DNA of 55,593 bases, from assembly GCA_002049455.2 (NCBI GenBank), contig KV919177.1, forward strand, positions 1 through 55,593. The letters are read 5' to 3'. The position numbers and the translations under genes were made by a program. The DNA is from Porphyra umbilicalis. Its lineage: Eukaryota; Rhodophyta; Bangiophyceae; Bangiales; Bangiaceae. This document shows, one piece after another, positions 44,101 through 54,480 of this stretch; position 1 is the stretch's first letter; each line of letters opens with the position of its first letter. The notes beneath the pieces are model-generated. The model ran no database searches, had not been told where the DNA came from, and worked only from the letters and a program-made list of their open reading frames with translations.

Positions 44101-45064
44101 GCCTTCACTGACACGGCCCCCCTCGTACTCCATGATGCTCCCGTTAGGTATCTCTCAGCCAATAGTACGATCGTGGCTTGTCGAACAGCCAATCCGACTT
44201 CGTATCAATGCAGTGTCGTCGGCTCTGCCTCCCTTCTCTCTGCAACCGCCAATTTTTGGAGGTTAGCAATACAATTGGATGGAAGGTGTACAATAGATGC
44301 GAAGATTCCAGCACAACATTCCGCGTTACAGTCGTTCAACCAAAAACCTAGCACACTTTCGGGATCAATAGTTCCATCGACATCTCACATGTGCCTCTTT
44401 TTCTCTCCAATACTGTCTCTTTAGACAGGCTCTTTTGACACTCCCTCGAACATGACCAGTCCACGATAACATCGGAGGCCCGGCGGGCCTGAGGGACCTG
44501 CTCAAGAGGGACATGGGAGTTCTGACACAATATTTCCGAGACAGCTGAAGCTGCACCAGATGTCGGAGCTCGTGACAGGTCCAGTGCACGCGTGGCGCCA
44601 GAATGTCGCCTGCGTTCACACGTGTTGGGCACTAGGCTGGTTCAACAACGGTGAAGCCCTGTTTGAAGGGATCGCTGGAAACCTTTAGGGGGTCCCCAAG
44701 GGTTCCTACATACGAACAGAATTGGATTTAGGATCACGCGTACGGCCATGCAGTCCGTACTTGAATTCGAGAAGATGCAAATGAGGGCACGGTCAGTGGA
44801 AGTCGTGGATCTCCAAGGCCGCCCTCTGATTTTCTACGGCAGGAAGGACGATCACACTGCTTGCGCAAGCGTTCCTTGCATGGCCACACGGCAGCCCTTC
44901 AATATGAAAACCGTGGACTGCATCGATCCGCTTTGCCGCCCACACATTTTGGACACACAGGGAAATCGGATCGCAATTGCGCCAGCCCCACCACCCACCA
45001 CGGGATGCCGGTGTGCCCCGCAGCCGTCCTGAATGCCCGCGCGAGCCACGCTCCCCACAGCTGC
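41113..45064. other. Intergenic, no supported gene
   Basis: Composition is closer to 50% GC than elsewhere. Open frames are short and lack motifs. The stretch around 43540-43690 repeats TTGGTGC/GCACCAA words without a clear period. I see no RNA gene or element ends. Confidence 0.45.
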
Positions 45065-45475
45065 CGCACGGACGGATTTCGGGTCGCCACAGCGCCCCGC
45101 GCACATCCCAGCTGCCACACGCGCAAAGCGCAGGTCCTAAGGCGCCTTGTATCCCTCACAACCGCCGCACGGAGGGAATTTTGGTGACCACCGCGCCCAA
45201 TGCACCTCACAGCCACCACACGCGCGAATTGCGGATCGGTAGCGCGCCCCACACCCCTCACAACCGCCACACAGACGGGTTTCGGGTGGGCACTGCGCCC
45301 GCGCACCTCACAGCCGCTACACGCGCGGATGGCATGGCAGGTCGTCAGCCCGCCCTGGACCCCCCACAGACGCCGCACAGACAGGTTTCGGGTCGCCACC
45401 GCGCCCCGCCCCCCCGACAGCCGCCGTACGGATGCGTCTCGTTTAGCCTGTGCGACCACCTGCACCCCCAAAGCC
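45065..45475 (+). repeat. 51-bp minisatellite, about 8 copies
   Basis: Diverged units begin near 45065, 45116, 45166, 45217, 45268, 45318, 45374 and 45425, with CACACGCGCG or CGCACGGACGG at the start and CTCACAACCGC or similar at the end. Most units are 50-51 bp, which equals 17 codons, and several frames stay open through them. Confidence 0.8.
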
Positions 45476-46645
45476 GTCACAGGCACCCATGACGGTGCGC
45501 GGCTGATCTACTTCTCTTGAAGCGGACGCGTGCAGCGAGCATGATCTCTCGTGCGGCCCGGTCGTACGAGCAGACGAAGCTTTGTCTTTTTCTCGTTCCT
45601 GTGGCCAGGTGTTGTGTCGGTGCCTGCGCTCGTTGGAGGTAGCATCAAGCGCAGCGGTCTACCGGCGTATCTTTAGATACAGGAGCGCTTTTTCAGCACA
45701 AGCCTGGCTGGTGTTCCACTCGTTGCCCATCTCTTGTATCCTGTCTTGCATTTCACACCACTTTGTTTCCCCGGCCCCCCTGGATCTCGTCGTTTTCCCC
45801 CGCCCCCCATTTATGTACTGGTGCTTTCATTGCGACGTCGGATCTTCCCCCTCTCCCCCTTCCGGCGGCATCACACCGCGCCCTCCAAAGTGTGCGATAT
45901 CACAGCACTGCTGGCCCCTCCTCCACCCGGGTGCATCGCCACCACATATTGCTTGAGATTCTTTGTCGTCCTCCGTGCGTGCCATTGTCTCCCACGCTGT
46001 TTGAGCGCTTGCGTTGGGCGTGCCAAGGCCTGGTGCATCGAGATATCCTATTGCCTGAGAATCTTTGTCGTCCGCCGTGCGTGCCATTGTCACCCACGCT
46101 TGTTGCACGCTCGCGCTGGCCGTGCCAAGGCCTTCGAGGGGTGTGGCGGGCGGGGAGGGAGTCTGGCCTACGAAGGTCGGCGGGCTTTGGTGGTGAGGTT
46201 GTGCGTAGTGTCGTGCCAGAAACACAGCTCGCCGCGGGCGCGGCGGACAGCCGAAGGGCGTGTCTCGAGGCAGCGTTGCGCGCCGCCCCGGTAGTGTTCC
46301 CAACAGCAACAGCGGCCGCAGTCGTTGGCAACGCGGCGCAAATGACGAAGCCGGCGACGGTGCCTCAGTTCGTGGGAACATGGTGAACATGGACAAGCGG
46401 CTGTTTATCGTCTCCAAGTGGGCAAATGAGTTCACTTTTCGCGTTGCGTCCCACGGGTCATGATCTAGAAGCCTCCAACTACATTTTTCCAACATTATGG
46501 GCGACTTTCTGAAGGCGGACATGGACGGTCAGGACGCGGCGGCGACCGCCGTGTCTGTGGCGGCAGCGACGCTGGAATTGTCGTCGGCGGTAGGACGTGC
46601 CGCCGGTGCGTCGGGGCCAGAAGCTGGAGCGGCGACGAGTCAGCG
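45476..46645. other. No confident gene; upstream of second Harbinger ORF
   Basis: A minus-strand frame (45827-46522) and a plus-strand frame (45582-45956) are open but unrecognised. An ATG at 46497 begins a short frame one phase from the accessory ORF at 46646 and may be its true start if a frameshift or small intron lies near 46640-46700. A 102-bp tandem duplication lies inside. Confidence 0.4.
45948..46152 (+). repeat. 102-bp tandem duplication
   Basis: Two copies with about 85-90% identity by eye, starting ATTGCTTGAGATTCTTTGTC and ATTGCCTGAGAATCTTTGTC. The unit is 34 codons. The minus-strand frame reads a 34-residue repeat (AWVTMARTADDKDSQAIG and AWETMARTEDDKESQAIC). Confidence 0.8.
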
Positions 46646-47596
46646 GTGGCAGACGCCGGGCACGCTGAGTCGGGGTCTGCGGCGGGTGGCCTTGAGGCCT
46701 CACGCAGCGACGAGGCCGAGCCGCCCATGACGCTGGCTCCCATTGGCCGGGATTCGCTGGCGCTTTGCCGCGCAGTGAGGGCTGCACAACACCTTTACAC
46801 CGCGGCGGAGTCGGTACGGGGCATGACGGGGACGACGGGGGAGCAGAAGACGGCCGCCGTGCGCCAAATTGTTCTGAAAAAGGATCGAGATTGGCATGGC
46901 TCGGTCAAAGATGTCGACGAGATTCTCCAACACGCTGACAACACGATGCGGTACGTCGGTACCCCCCGTTGTTCGGGCATCCGAGTCAGCGGTGCCCTAC
47001 TTCCTGCGCCACAAGCATCATCCAAAAGGGCGCCGGTGGCAGACGAAGACACGGGCGGCGGCATGTTTGAGGACGCGTCGGACGTGTGTGAAAGCCATGA
47101 GAACGCCGGAGCGGACGAGGAGAACTTGATGGAGGGTGACGTGGGCGTGGAGGAGGAGGCCTCGGTAGCGGCGCCTTCTTCCGGCACTAGTTCGGCGTCC
47201 GGGCATTATGTGGGGGCGCGAAGGGCTCTGAGGGGGAGCACATCTCCGGGGGGAGGCACCATGAAGTTGCCACACGGCGGACGGCGGGCAGCGGCGGCCG
47301 CACTGCTGCAGCCACCGCTTGCTGTTGCCCCTGGGGGCGCGAGTGGGCGGTCTGGTCGTGACGGTCAGCCCGTAGCTGCGGCCACTCAGGCGGACAAGGC
47401 CATGGGGGGTGTGTTGGTGGCGGTCACGGCCAACATGTTCGAGAGCAGTCGACGCGCCGACCGCGAGCTGTGCGCCAAGTCAGACGGGAGGCATACTGCG
47501 CGTGTGGCCAACCTGACGAAGCTCATCCTGGCCGAGCCGGATAACCAGATGTTTCAGGACATGCTGGCTGCTGAGATGGCAGCCCATCGGCAGTGA
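46646..47596 (+). CDS. Accessory ORF of second Harbinger-like element
   Basis: I do not recognise a named domain, but its position beside and convergent with a Harbinger transposase suggests the accessory partner. The listed start is a GTG; the first ATG in this frame is at 46727 (CCGCCCATGACG). An ATG at 46497 in another phase could supply the N-terminus through a frameshift. Conserved-looking segments are SLALCRAVRAAQHLYTAAE, KKDRDWHGSVKDVDEILQHA, an acidic linker, and a C-terminal helix, NLTKLILAEPDNQMFQDML. No clear Myb triplet is visible. It ends in TGA, 68 bp from the transposase stop, with an A-rich run (47635-47645) between them. Confidence 0.55.
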   Translation: MADAGHAESGSAAGGLEASRSDEAEPPMTLAPIGRDSLALCRAVRAAQHLYTAAESVRGMTGTTGEQKTAAVRQIVLKKDRDWHGSVKDVDEILQHADNTMRYVGTPRCSGIRVSGALLPAPQASSKRAPVADEDTGGGMFEDASDVCESHENAGADEENLMEGDVGVEEEASVAAPSSGTSSASGHYVGARRALRGSTSPGGGTMKLPHGGRRAAAAALLQPPLAVAPGGASGRSGRDGQPVAAATQADKAMGGVLVAVTANMFESSRRADRELCAKSDGRHTARVANLTKLILAEPDNQMFQDMLAAEMAAHRQ

Positions 47597-47664
47597 CATT
47601 GTATTAGTATTTTCCAAGCAATATGCTGGAGCGGAAAAAAAAAAACATCCAATCGAACAAATCA

Positions 47665-48978
47665 TCAGTGGTAGTGGCCGTGGGCAATCATGTACTGCAA
47701 CACTTGCTGCTGCACCCGGCTTCTCGCGGCACTTGCGGCCGCGGGGAGAGGCACCGCGGATCCGGGCGCCGCGTTGGCCACGTCGGCCGCGTCCAAGGCC
47801 ACTTCAAAGGACGTGTCGCCAAGCCGAATGCAAACATTGTGGAGCGTGGCGCAAACCGCCACCCACTCCATTAGTCAGGTAAAATCAGCATCCGACGCCA
47901 CTGGTGCCCGTAGCTCCTTGAGACTGGCAAAGCGTCCCTTGAGTACACCAATGTCCTTCTCGGCCGAAATGCGGCGCCGCGCATGTTGGTATTTGTAGTT
48001 ACGATTGGCACGGATGTAGGCCGCTGGCCCCTTGTGAGGTAGAAGCACGCGAACAGAACCCAGAATACCCTGGTCACCCTAAAGTTTCTGGCGAGGGGAG
48101 AAGAACCGCTCTGGGTACATATGCCATGGGGCAGCTGCTTGCAAAACCGTGTCAGGCACCGCGCCTGTAAAGCCTTGCACCACGCTGGTGATCCGTAGGT
48201 CCCAATCACAGGAAATCAGTACATTAACATTATAGCGATTGCGCCTGTCGAAAAGACACCACGGGTCAACGCTAGGGGCGTACGTAAAAGGAATGATAGT
48301 GCCATCAACCGCCCCAATGCACCCCATAAGCCCATACCTTTCCTCGGACTGCCGCGCATGCGCTTGGCGCTCGGCAGCAGTAGGCCAGCGGACTTCGTCG
48401 GCTTCCCAACGCAAAATGGCCGACAAAATCCGCTTGATCGCATGGACTACAGTTCTTGGGGAAACCCCGAAGCGCTAAGCCACGACTATAACAGACGCCG
48501 CGTTGACATAAGGGCCGAACCGAAACAGAGCAATTGTGAGCTTTATACGGACGGACAGTTGCGGCCGTCCGGACGGCGGATAAAAAGTATCAGACGCGGT
48601 CAAGCCCAAACGAGACACGAGGTACTCAAACGTGCTCGCCTCCACACGCAGATGCGCGCGAAAGTACAAGGGTGGCAGTGCGTGCAGCACCCTATCTCTA
48701 CAGTTCCCAGACTTGGGAATGTGATTTCGAAAAAAGAGCATGTACCGAGTCGCCAGCAGGTGAGTGAGGCGCTGGTGTGTGCGCGCCGCAACCAACAGCA
48801 TCCCCAACTCAGCCAGGACACACCGCGGTGAAGTTGAGCTCGAGTGCTGCAACGCGACGACAAAGGTCGCCTGCTTCAGCAGCGCCTCGAGGCGACGAAT
48901 CTCCTCTCGCGTCCAGACACCATTGATCGATAGAGCACAGACACACACACCCGGCGCGTGGAGCAGCGAGAAGGTCAC
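47665..48978 (-). pseudogene. Second Harbinger transposase, three in-frame stops
   Basis: This DDE transposase is unrelated at sequence level to that of element 1. One frame holds all blocks: FEYLVSRLGL and the helix-turn-helix region (RFGVSPRTVVHAIKRIL), then GAVDGTIIPF (first Asp), GDQGILGS (second Asp, 48075), RISAEKDIGVLKGRF (Glu, 47961; 37 residues after the second Asp) and WVAVCATLHNVCIRLGD. It is broken by TAG at 48475-48477 (VVA-stop-RFG), TAG at 48079-48081 (QKL-stop-GDQ) and TGA at 47875-47877 (DFT-stop-LMEW). The 5' end is uncertain: the open part starts with GTG at 48978. I found no terminal repeats, so the element limits are unknown. It is a pseudogene. Confidence 0.82.
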
Positions 48979-50539
48979 AACAGCGGCACGCTAGAAGCTG
49001 TGCAAGAAGCACGCTCGCGTCGTGCACGGCGCGTGAAGACAAAGTAGCAACGCGAGGTGCGCGATAGGACACAGACCGTGTGTCCCTGACACGGGCGGCG
49101 GCGCCGTGGTGGTTGTTGAGGTGCGGTTGTCTCGTGAGCAGAGCTGCTCGTGGTCTCCTCCGCTTTGGCGTAGGCAGTCGGTCACCGCACGCTGAACCCC
49201 CGCATCGCACCGACCTTATTGAACGCTCCCCTGTAGCGAGCACGACCCCCCTGAAACCGGTCACGTTTTGGTTCCTGGTTGGCACAAGACAGTCCGATCT
49301 TTTGCAGCAGCATGACGTCAAATATAAAATTGTTACAACTATGCGACAGTAAGTGACATGTAGTGAATTTTGCGAGATAGCCCCCCTCGAAAGCATTGCG
49401 TGTGCCCTCGGAACGCCCCCCCCCGCGTCGTGCCCGTTTCGACGTCTATTGAACCGTCCTACTATCACGCAGGGCAGCAAATTGTTCACTCGATAGATCC
49501 TCCGGCCCTGCGCTCTCATTGCCGCAAGAGTCCACAAGGCACTGCCCACATTCTTGCTGATGTGCTGGACTAATGAGAGAGCACCAGAGCGCCTCTATTG
49601 AGAACGGGCCCCGCAATAGATGCCCCACTTCATACCGGCTCACACGCAGCGGGACGGCAGATTACGACTCACTGGGATTGTTCCATTGGAAGCCGTTGCC
49701 TTTTTTAGAAATGGGCCCATCACACTAAAGCTGGATGGACACACGAAGCAGCAAAAAACAGCGAGGACTTCTCGAAGGCCTTCTCTGGCCACCCCCGTCG
49801 GGGGGCCAGGCCCATCGACCAATTTGGCGCTTCCGGCCGTGGCGCGCGTGCCAGCCGCCTCACTTCCCGTGTTGTGAATCGATAGATTCTAGACTGTCAG
49901 CCTTGGTGTCAACCTCGCGCACGGCGTGATGCGGGGCCCTTGGCAGTGGCCAATGACGGGCCGCGGCGGTGTGGTGGGACCGCGCGCGGCGCCTCATGGG
50001 CTGGCTGAGAGCCGCCGGTGGTGGATCGGGCGGCGCCACGTTGCGATTTTGACGTGTTCTTACGGGCCGACCTTCACTGGCAGGACCCGCTTTCGTCTTG
50101 ATGTTTGACCCGGCGCCTACGTATCGGCGCCGGAGGGTCCTAACTGCTTTTAGAGCGGTGGTCCTTTCATTTGTTTTGGGCTCCTGGGCACGCGGACGCG
50201 TGCGCCCTGTGGGGGCTTGCTTGGGCACCCGGCTGCGAACCTCTGCCCCCACGTCGGGGACGCCTGGAGCGGAAGTGGGACCGTGTGTGTGGCCACGCGA
50301 AAGTAGAAAAAGAAGGGCTTCCGGCACCGTCTAGCGGGCGGCGGACCCGAAAAATCAGACGTACCATCCGGAAACGCACCACCCCAGGTACGGGAATTGC
50401 TTGGCGGACGGCTACGTCGTCCGTTCCTGTCTCCGGCTTTCTAGACAACGCTTTACGTCGCTGATTTTTCCACACGTGTCGATGATCAGAGCGCGGTCCC
50501 GGGGCCCGTCGTCCAATTCAGCTGACAGCTCGGTGCGAG
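48979..50539. other. No supported gene
   Basis: It includes possible 5' flank of the second Harbinger transposase. Near 49575-49605, GCGCCTCTATTGAGAACGGG resembles the inner reading of a Harbinger end, but I found no inverted partner on the left side. The remainder has only short unrelated frames. Confidence 0.4.
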
Positions 50540-51818
50540 CAGGACAGAGACCAGTAGATCTCGTCCTCCGCACCATTTCGAACCACTGGCAAGACCATTG
50601 CGAAATAATCGGGAATCGCAGCATCTTTTGACCCTTTCTTGATCCCTGAACGATGGCCCGACCGACCGGATCACAGGCCCGTTCTGGGTCAGTCGAGGTC
50701 ACATGATCAAATTGGTGACGATCAGAACGCAGATGTCGACCGGACGCCGGCGTCATCGATTCGGACCACGTCACCACCGCGATGCGGAGCCCCCCCACCC
50801 CCCCCCCGACCGACGATGCCGCCGTCGCCGCGGCTGCGGTCGCCGCGACCCCCCCACCCTCCCCCCTTGCCGCCCCGCTGCCCCTCCCGCCCCCCCCCCC
50901 CCCCCTGTTCCGACCCCTCCTGGTCCTTCTCTCGTTTTGCATCTGTTTTTCTTGCTTTCTTTTTTTTCGGTCATCTGCCTTGTTCTTTGCGCTATCTCTC
51001 TGTGTCGTAGAAGTAAACGCACGCTGCTCCTGTTTTTTCTTGTCCTGGTCTTTTTTCTGCGCTACGGGACTGAGTTTGCTGCAGCTGCAGTTCATTGCAC
51101 CTCTTTGCTGTTAACATCATTTCTTCTCGCCCGTGCACAGTGCGTAAAATGCTGTTTCAAGTCGTGGAGGGACAAGCTGAGTCGAACACAGAGGGCACAA
51201 AACCACCGCCGTGACCGTCATTCACCCTTCAAAAAAAAAAATAAGCAACGCAAAGCAGCCACCGGCGGTGATCAGCACCAACAAGCGAGACCGAAAAGTG
51301 TGTCAGTGGCAGAGGTGACAAGTATGAACGACAGCATGTATTCATCTCAACGACACAAAGGGCCGGCCCAAAGAACAAGGCAGATGACCGAAAAAAAAGA
51401 AAGCAAGAAAAACAGATGCAAGACGAGAAAAGGACCAGGAGGGGTCGGAACAGGGGGGGGGGGGGGGGCGGGAGGGGCAGCGGGGCGGCAAGGGGGGAGG
51501 GTGGGGGGGTCGCGGCGACCGCAGCCGCGGCGACGGCGGCGTCGGCGGTCGGGGGGGGGGTGGGGGGGCTCCGCATCGCGGCGGCGACGTGGTCCGAATC
51601 GACGACGCCGGCGTCCGGTCGACATCTGCGTTCTGATCGTCACCAATTTGATCATGTGACCTCGACTGACCCAGAACGGGCCTGTGATCCGGTCGGTCGG
51701 GCCATCGTTCAGGGATCAAGAAAGGGTCAAAAGATGCTGCGATTCCCGATTATTTCGCAATGGTCTTGCCAGCGGTTCGAAATGGTGCGGAGGACGAGAT
51801 CTGCAGTCATCGTCCTGA
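50540..51818. repeat. Foldback inverted repeat, arms about 475 bp
   Basis: The left arm (about 50556-51030) and right arm (51330-51802) are inverted copies (position x corresponds to 102358 minus x). They are nearly identical over most of the length and diverge at the inner ends; weaker similarity extends about 16 bp outward. The spacer of about 300 bp contains no gene. The arms include long C or G runs and a T-rich block (TTTTTTTTCGGTCATCTGCC). No transposase and no clear target duplication. Confidence 0.85.
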
Positions 51819-52908
51819 CTTGGTACACGTCCATCTAAACGCGATTCTTGTTTTGGTCTCGATTAGGGCATACAGTGCATCGGCAAGCGCGCTCGCTACA
51901 CTTCTGTTGGAGAAAGGGATGCGGATTTTCCGATGCGAGCCCGATGAGAAGCCGGCTTCGCTCATGTCAATGGAAGGTATTTCCACTTGTCATGACGACT
52001 CCAACTGCCTTATACATGCTTCTTGAGAGGGCTAGAGGCCGGCCACGGCTCTTTGTCCATCAGAGCCAGCTGTAGGAGGTCGTTTTCCACCGAAGAACAC
52101 CTTGTCGGCATGTCTCGGTTGTTTTCTCTACCTACAACGCGTACGTGGTTCAACCAAGGTGCCAGACGAAAAAGAGACGTTCATTCAGTGATATAGGCGC
52201 GAAACTGCCAGCAGCACAGGTTCCACTGGTACGGGACGAAGGCCTCAAAGCGGGTCATGACGCCCATCCGGCGTCCGCTCGTTGTCCGGAGGGTGGGAGC
52301 CACCTGTCGGCCAGCATAGCGGGGTGTGGCAACTCTTTAGGATGCAGGGGTCATTTGGAAGACAACCAGGGTAGGGGGAGGTCTAGCTTCTTTGTGGTTC
52401 AGTCTTTATGGGACCATCCCCGGTGGGCATGCGGGACCCGACGGGGCCAGTTCCTCCCCATAGAACAGACATGTCTTTGGGTTGCTACCAGGATTTATGC
52501 ACGTAGGCACTCTCATAGAGTCATAGTAGCCCAGCTGAGGTAGTCGGTCTGCCCAGCCTCTGGCGTTTGCCTGTGCAGTGGGCAGGTACCGAAGAATGGC
52601 GTTTGGCTGTCTTTGAAGCCACAAAGGACCCACCTCCGGGCAAGCGGCCGCCTCCCCACTGGGTTTCTTGTATTTAACAGGCTCCCACTGGACCAAGGAA
52701 GAGTTTCAGGTGGGTGGCGTCGCTGGCTGATGCCTGGGGGGCATCGACAATGGGCGCAACAAGAGGGCACCAGGGTATTCCGGGCATCGAGAGCGAGCCA
52801 CCGCCACTATGGTGTGGCTGGGCATCAAAGCATAAAAAATGCATAGACAGAAAGCTCTTCGTATGAGGTTTTTGTTGGTATGCGGATGGGGGTGTGGTTT
52901 TGCCTGTT
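51819..52908. other. Intergenic, no supported gene
   Basis: Balanced composition with only short frames lacking motifs. Nothing further seen. Confidence 0.45.
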
Positions 52909-54480
52909 TCATAGGCAAAGGCCGGACGAGGTGCTCGTAGCCCGGCTGTGTCGCCCGTATTGGGATGTGATTTCCTGACCGAAATTGCGATAATCCGACG
53001 GCGTCTCCCTGTCAGCTTTCGGCGTGGCGGCGGCGGCGGCGGCGGCCGCTACCACCGCGAGCCGGGCGGTCGACGTGCCGCCGCCTGGGACGGCGGCCGC
53101 CGCGGCGCTGGCGGCGCCGCAGGCGGTGGCAGTGGTCTTTGCCCTCGCCGCCGCCACCGCGCGCGTCAGGGCGGGAGGCGCAACGGCGACCGCCACCCCG
53201 TCGCTCGCCCGACCGCCGCGACCGAGGAGGGCCGCCACCCCCGCGGTGGTGGCGGCGGCGGCGGCAGCAACAGGCGGTTTCGTCACTGGCGGCGGTATCG
53301 AGGCGGTGTATGAAGCCACGGGCGTGCGGGCGTCGTTGGCCGCCGCCGCCGTCCCCGTGGAAGCGGGGGGGCGGCAGGCGTTGACCGCCGTTGGCGCCCG
53401 TCTTTCCGGTTGCCGGCCACTCCGTGGCGCCGGCGGCGCCGCTCGCTGCCACCGCCGCTCGCGTGCCGTGGCGGTCGGCGGCGACGGCGGTTGCGGCGGC
53501 GGCGGCGCGGGTGCTGCGGCACCCACCGTGGCGGCGGCCCTGGGCGGCGACGGCGACGAAGACGGCTGCAGCCGTGTCCGCCGTCGCCTCGACAGCTTTG
53601 GCGTCGGCGGCGGCGGCTGTCGCAGTGACCTAGGCCACCGCCACTGCCACGCGCCCGGCCGTGACGGCGGCGGCCATCGCGGCACGCTTGGTAGTAGCAG
53701 CGGCCGCCGCCGCCGCGCGGCGGGCGGCGGCTGCAGCGGCAGTCGGGCGGCAAAAGCGAAGGCTTGCGTCCGCGGTCGCGCACTTGGCGGTGGCGTAGGC
53801 GACGGTAGCCGCCACCGTTGTGGCCAACCGGTTGCCGTCGACGTCTGGGGGAGCGGGGGGGGGGGGAAGCGACCCCGCTTGGCGCCTCGGGGTGGCGTCG
53901 GTGGCGCTGGGGGGGGGGGGGGGGGGTGTCGGGAGTGACTGCCCGGCCGGCGGCGATGTGGGGCGTCCGCGATACCGGGGGGGGGGAGAAGCCTCCGTGC
54001 GCGCCGTCGGACGTGGTGGCCGTGGCTGCGGCGGCTGCGGTTCCGCCGTCGACGCCTCGGGCGGAGCGGCGCCCGTGGCCGCTGCCGCGCATGCCGGGCC
54101 GGCGGGCGCCCAGGTGGGGCATGCGCGCGGGCAGGGCGGTTGGGGGGGCGGACCTTAAGCGCCGCCGCCGGCCGGTCTGTAACAACACTTGAAAATAGAA
54201 TGAGAACGACTTTAGGCGCGTCACCAAGGCAATCAGCTGGCCGGCGGGCACGCCGCGATCGTGCCCATCGTCCGCCCCCACCCCGCCCCTGATGGACGGC
54301 CGACCGGCCGCAGCGCCGCCCGTGGCGGCAGGCGCCGCGAGCGAGAGATGACGCTGTGGCCAACGCCCACCCCATCGGTGGCGTTGGGTGGCCGCCAACG
54401 GCACTGCCGGTGGCGCCACGACCAGCTCGCCACGCGCGTGCAAGAGGGGCTGGAAGGACGCTGCGCCCGTCAGGCGCCAC
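52909..54480 (-). CDS. Low-complexity GC-rich ORF, doubtful
   Basis: This is the longest minus-strand frame in a region where several frames on both strands are open. Its C-terminal end reads more like ordinary protein (TPKADRETPSDYRNFGQEITSQYGRHSRA) than the rest, which is Pro/Arg/Ala repeat. A plus-strand frame at 53024-53938 is equally open and Ala/Gly-rich. With no motif, start context or splice sites I cannot choose between them; it may be non-coding. Confidence 0.2.
   Translation of the reverse strand: MAPDGRSVLPAPLARAWRAGRGATGSAVGGHPTPPMGWALATASSLARGACRHGRRCGRSAVHQGRGGGGRWARSRRARRPADCLGDAPKVVLILFSSVVTDRPAAALKVRPPNRPARAHAPPGRPPARHARQRPRAPLRPRRRRRNRSRRSHGHHVRRRARRLLPPPGIADAPHRRRPGSHSRHPPPPPPAPPTPPRGAKRGRFPPPPLPQTSTATGWPQRWRLPSPTPPPSARPRTQAFAFAARLPLQPPPAARRRRPLLLPSVPRWPPPSRPGAWQWRWPRSLRQPPPPTPKLSRRRRTRLQPSSSPSPPRAAATVGAAAPAPPPPQPPSPPTATARERRWQRAAPPAPRSGRQPERRAPTAVNACRPPASTGTAAAANDARTPVASYTASIPPPVTKPPVAAAAAATTAGVAALLGRGGRASDGVAVAVAPPALTRAVAAARAKTTATACGAASAAAAAVPGGGTSTARLAVVAAAAAAAATPKADRETPSDYRNFGQEITSQYGRHSRATSTSSGLCL

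Noticed and set aside
49570..49606. Possible terminal repeat of the second Harbinger element
   Set aside because: The sequence has a Harbinger-like look, but no inverted partner is visible on the other side, so the element ends stay undefined.
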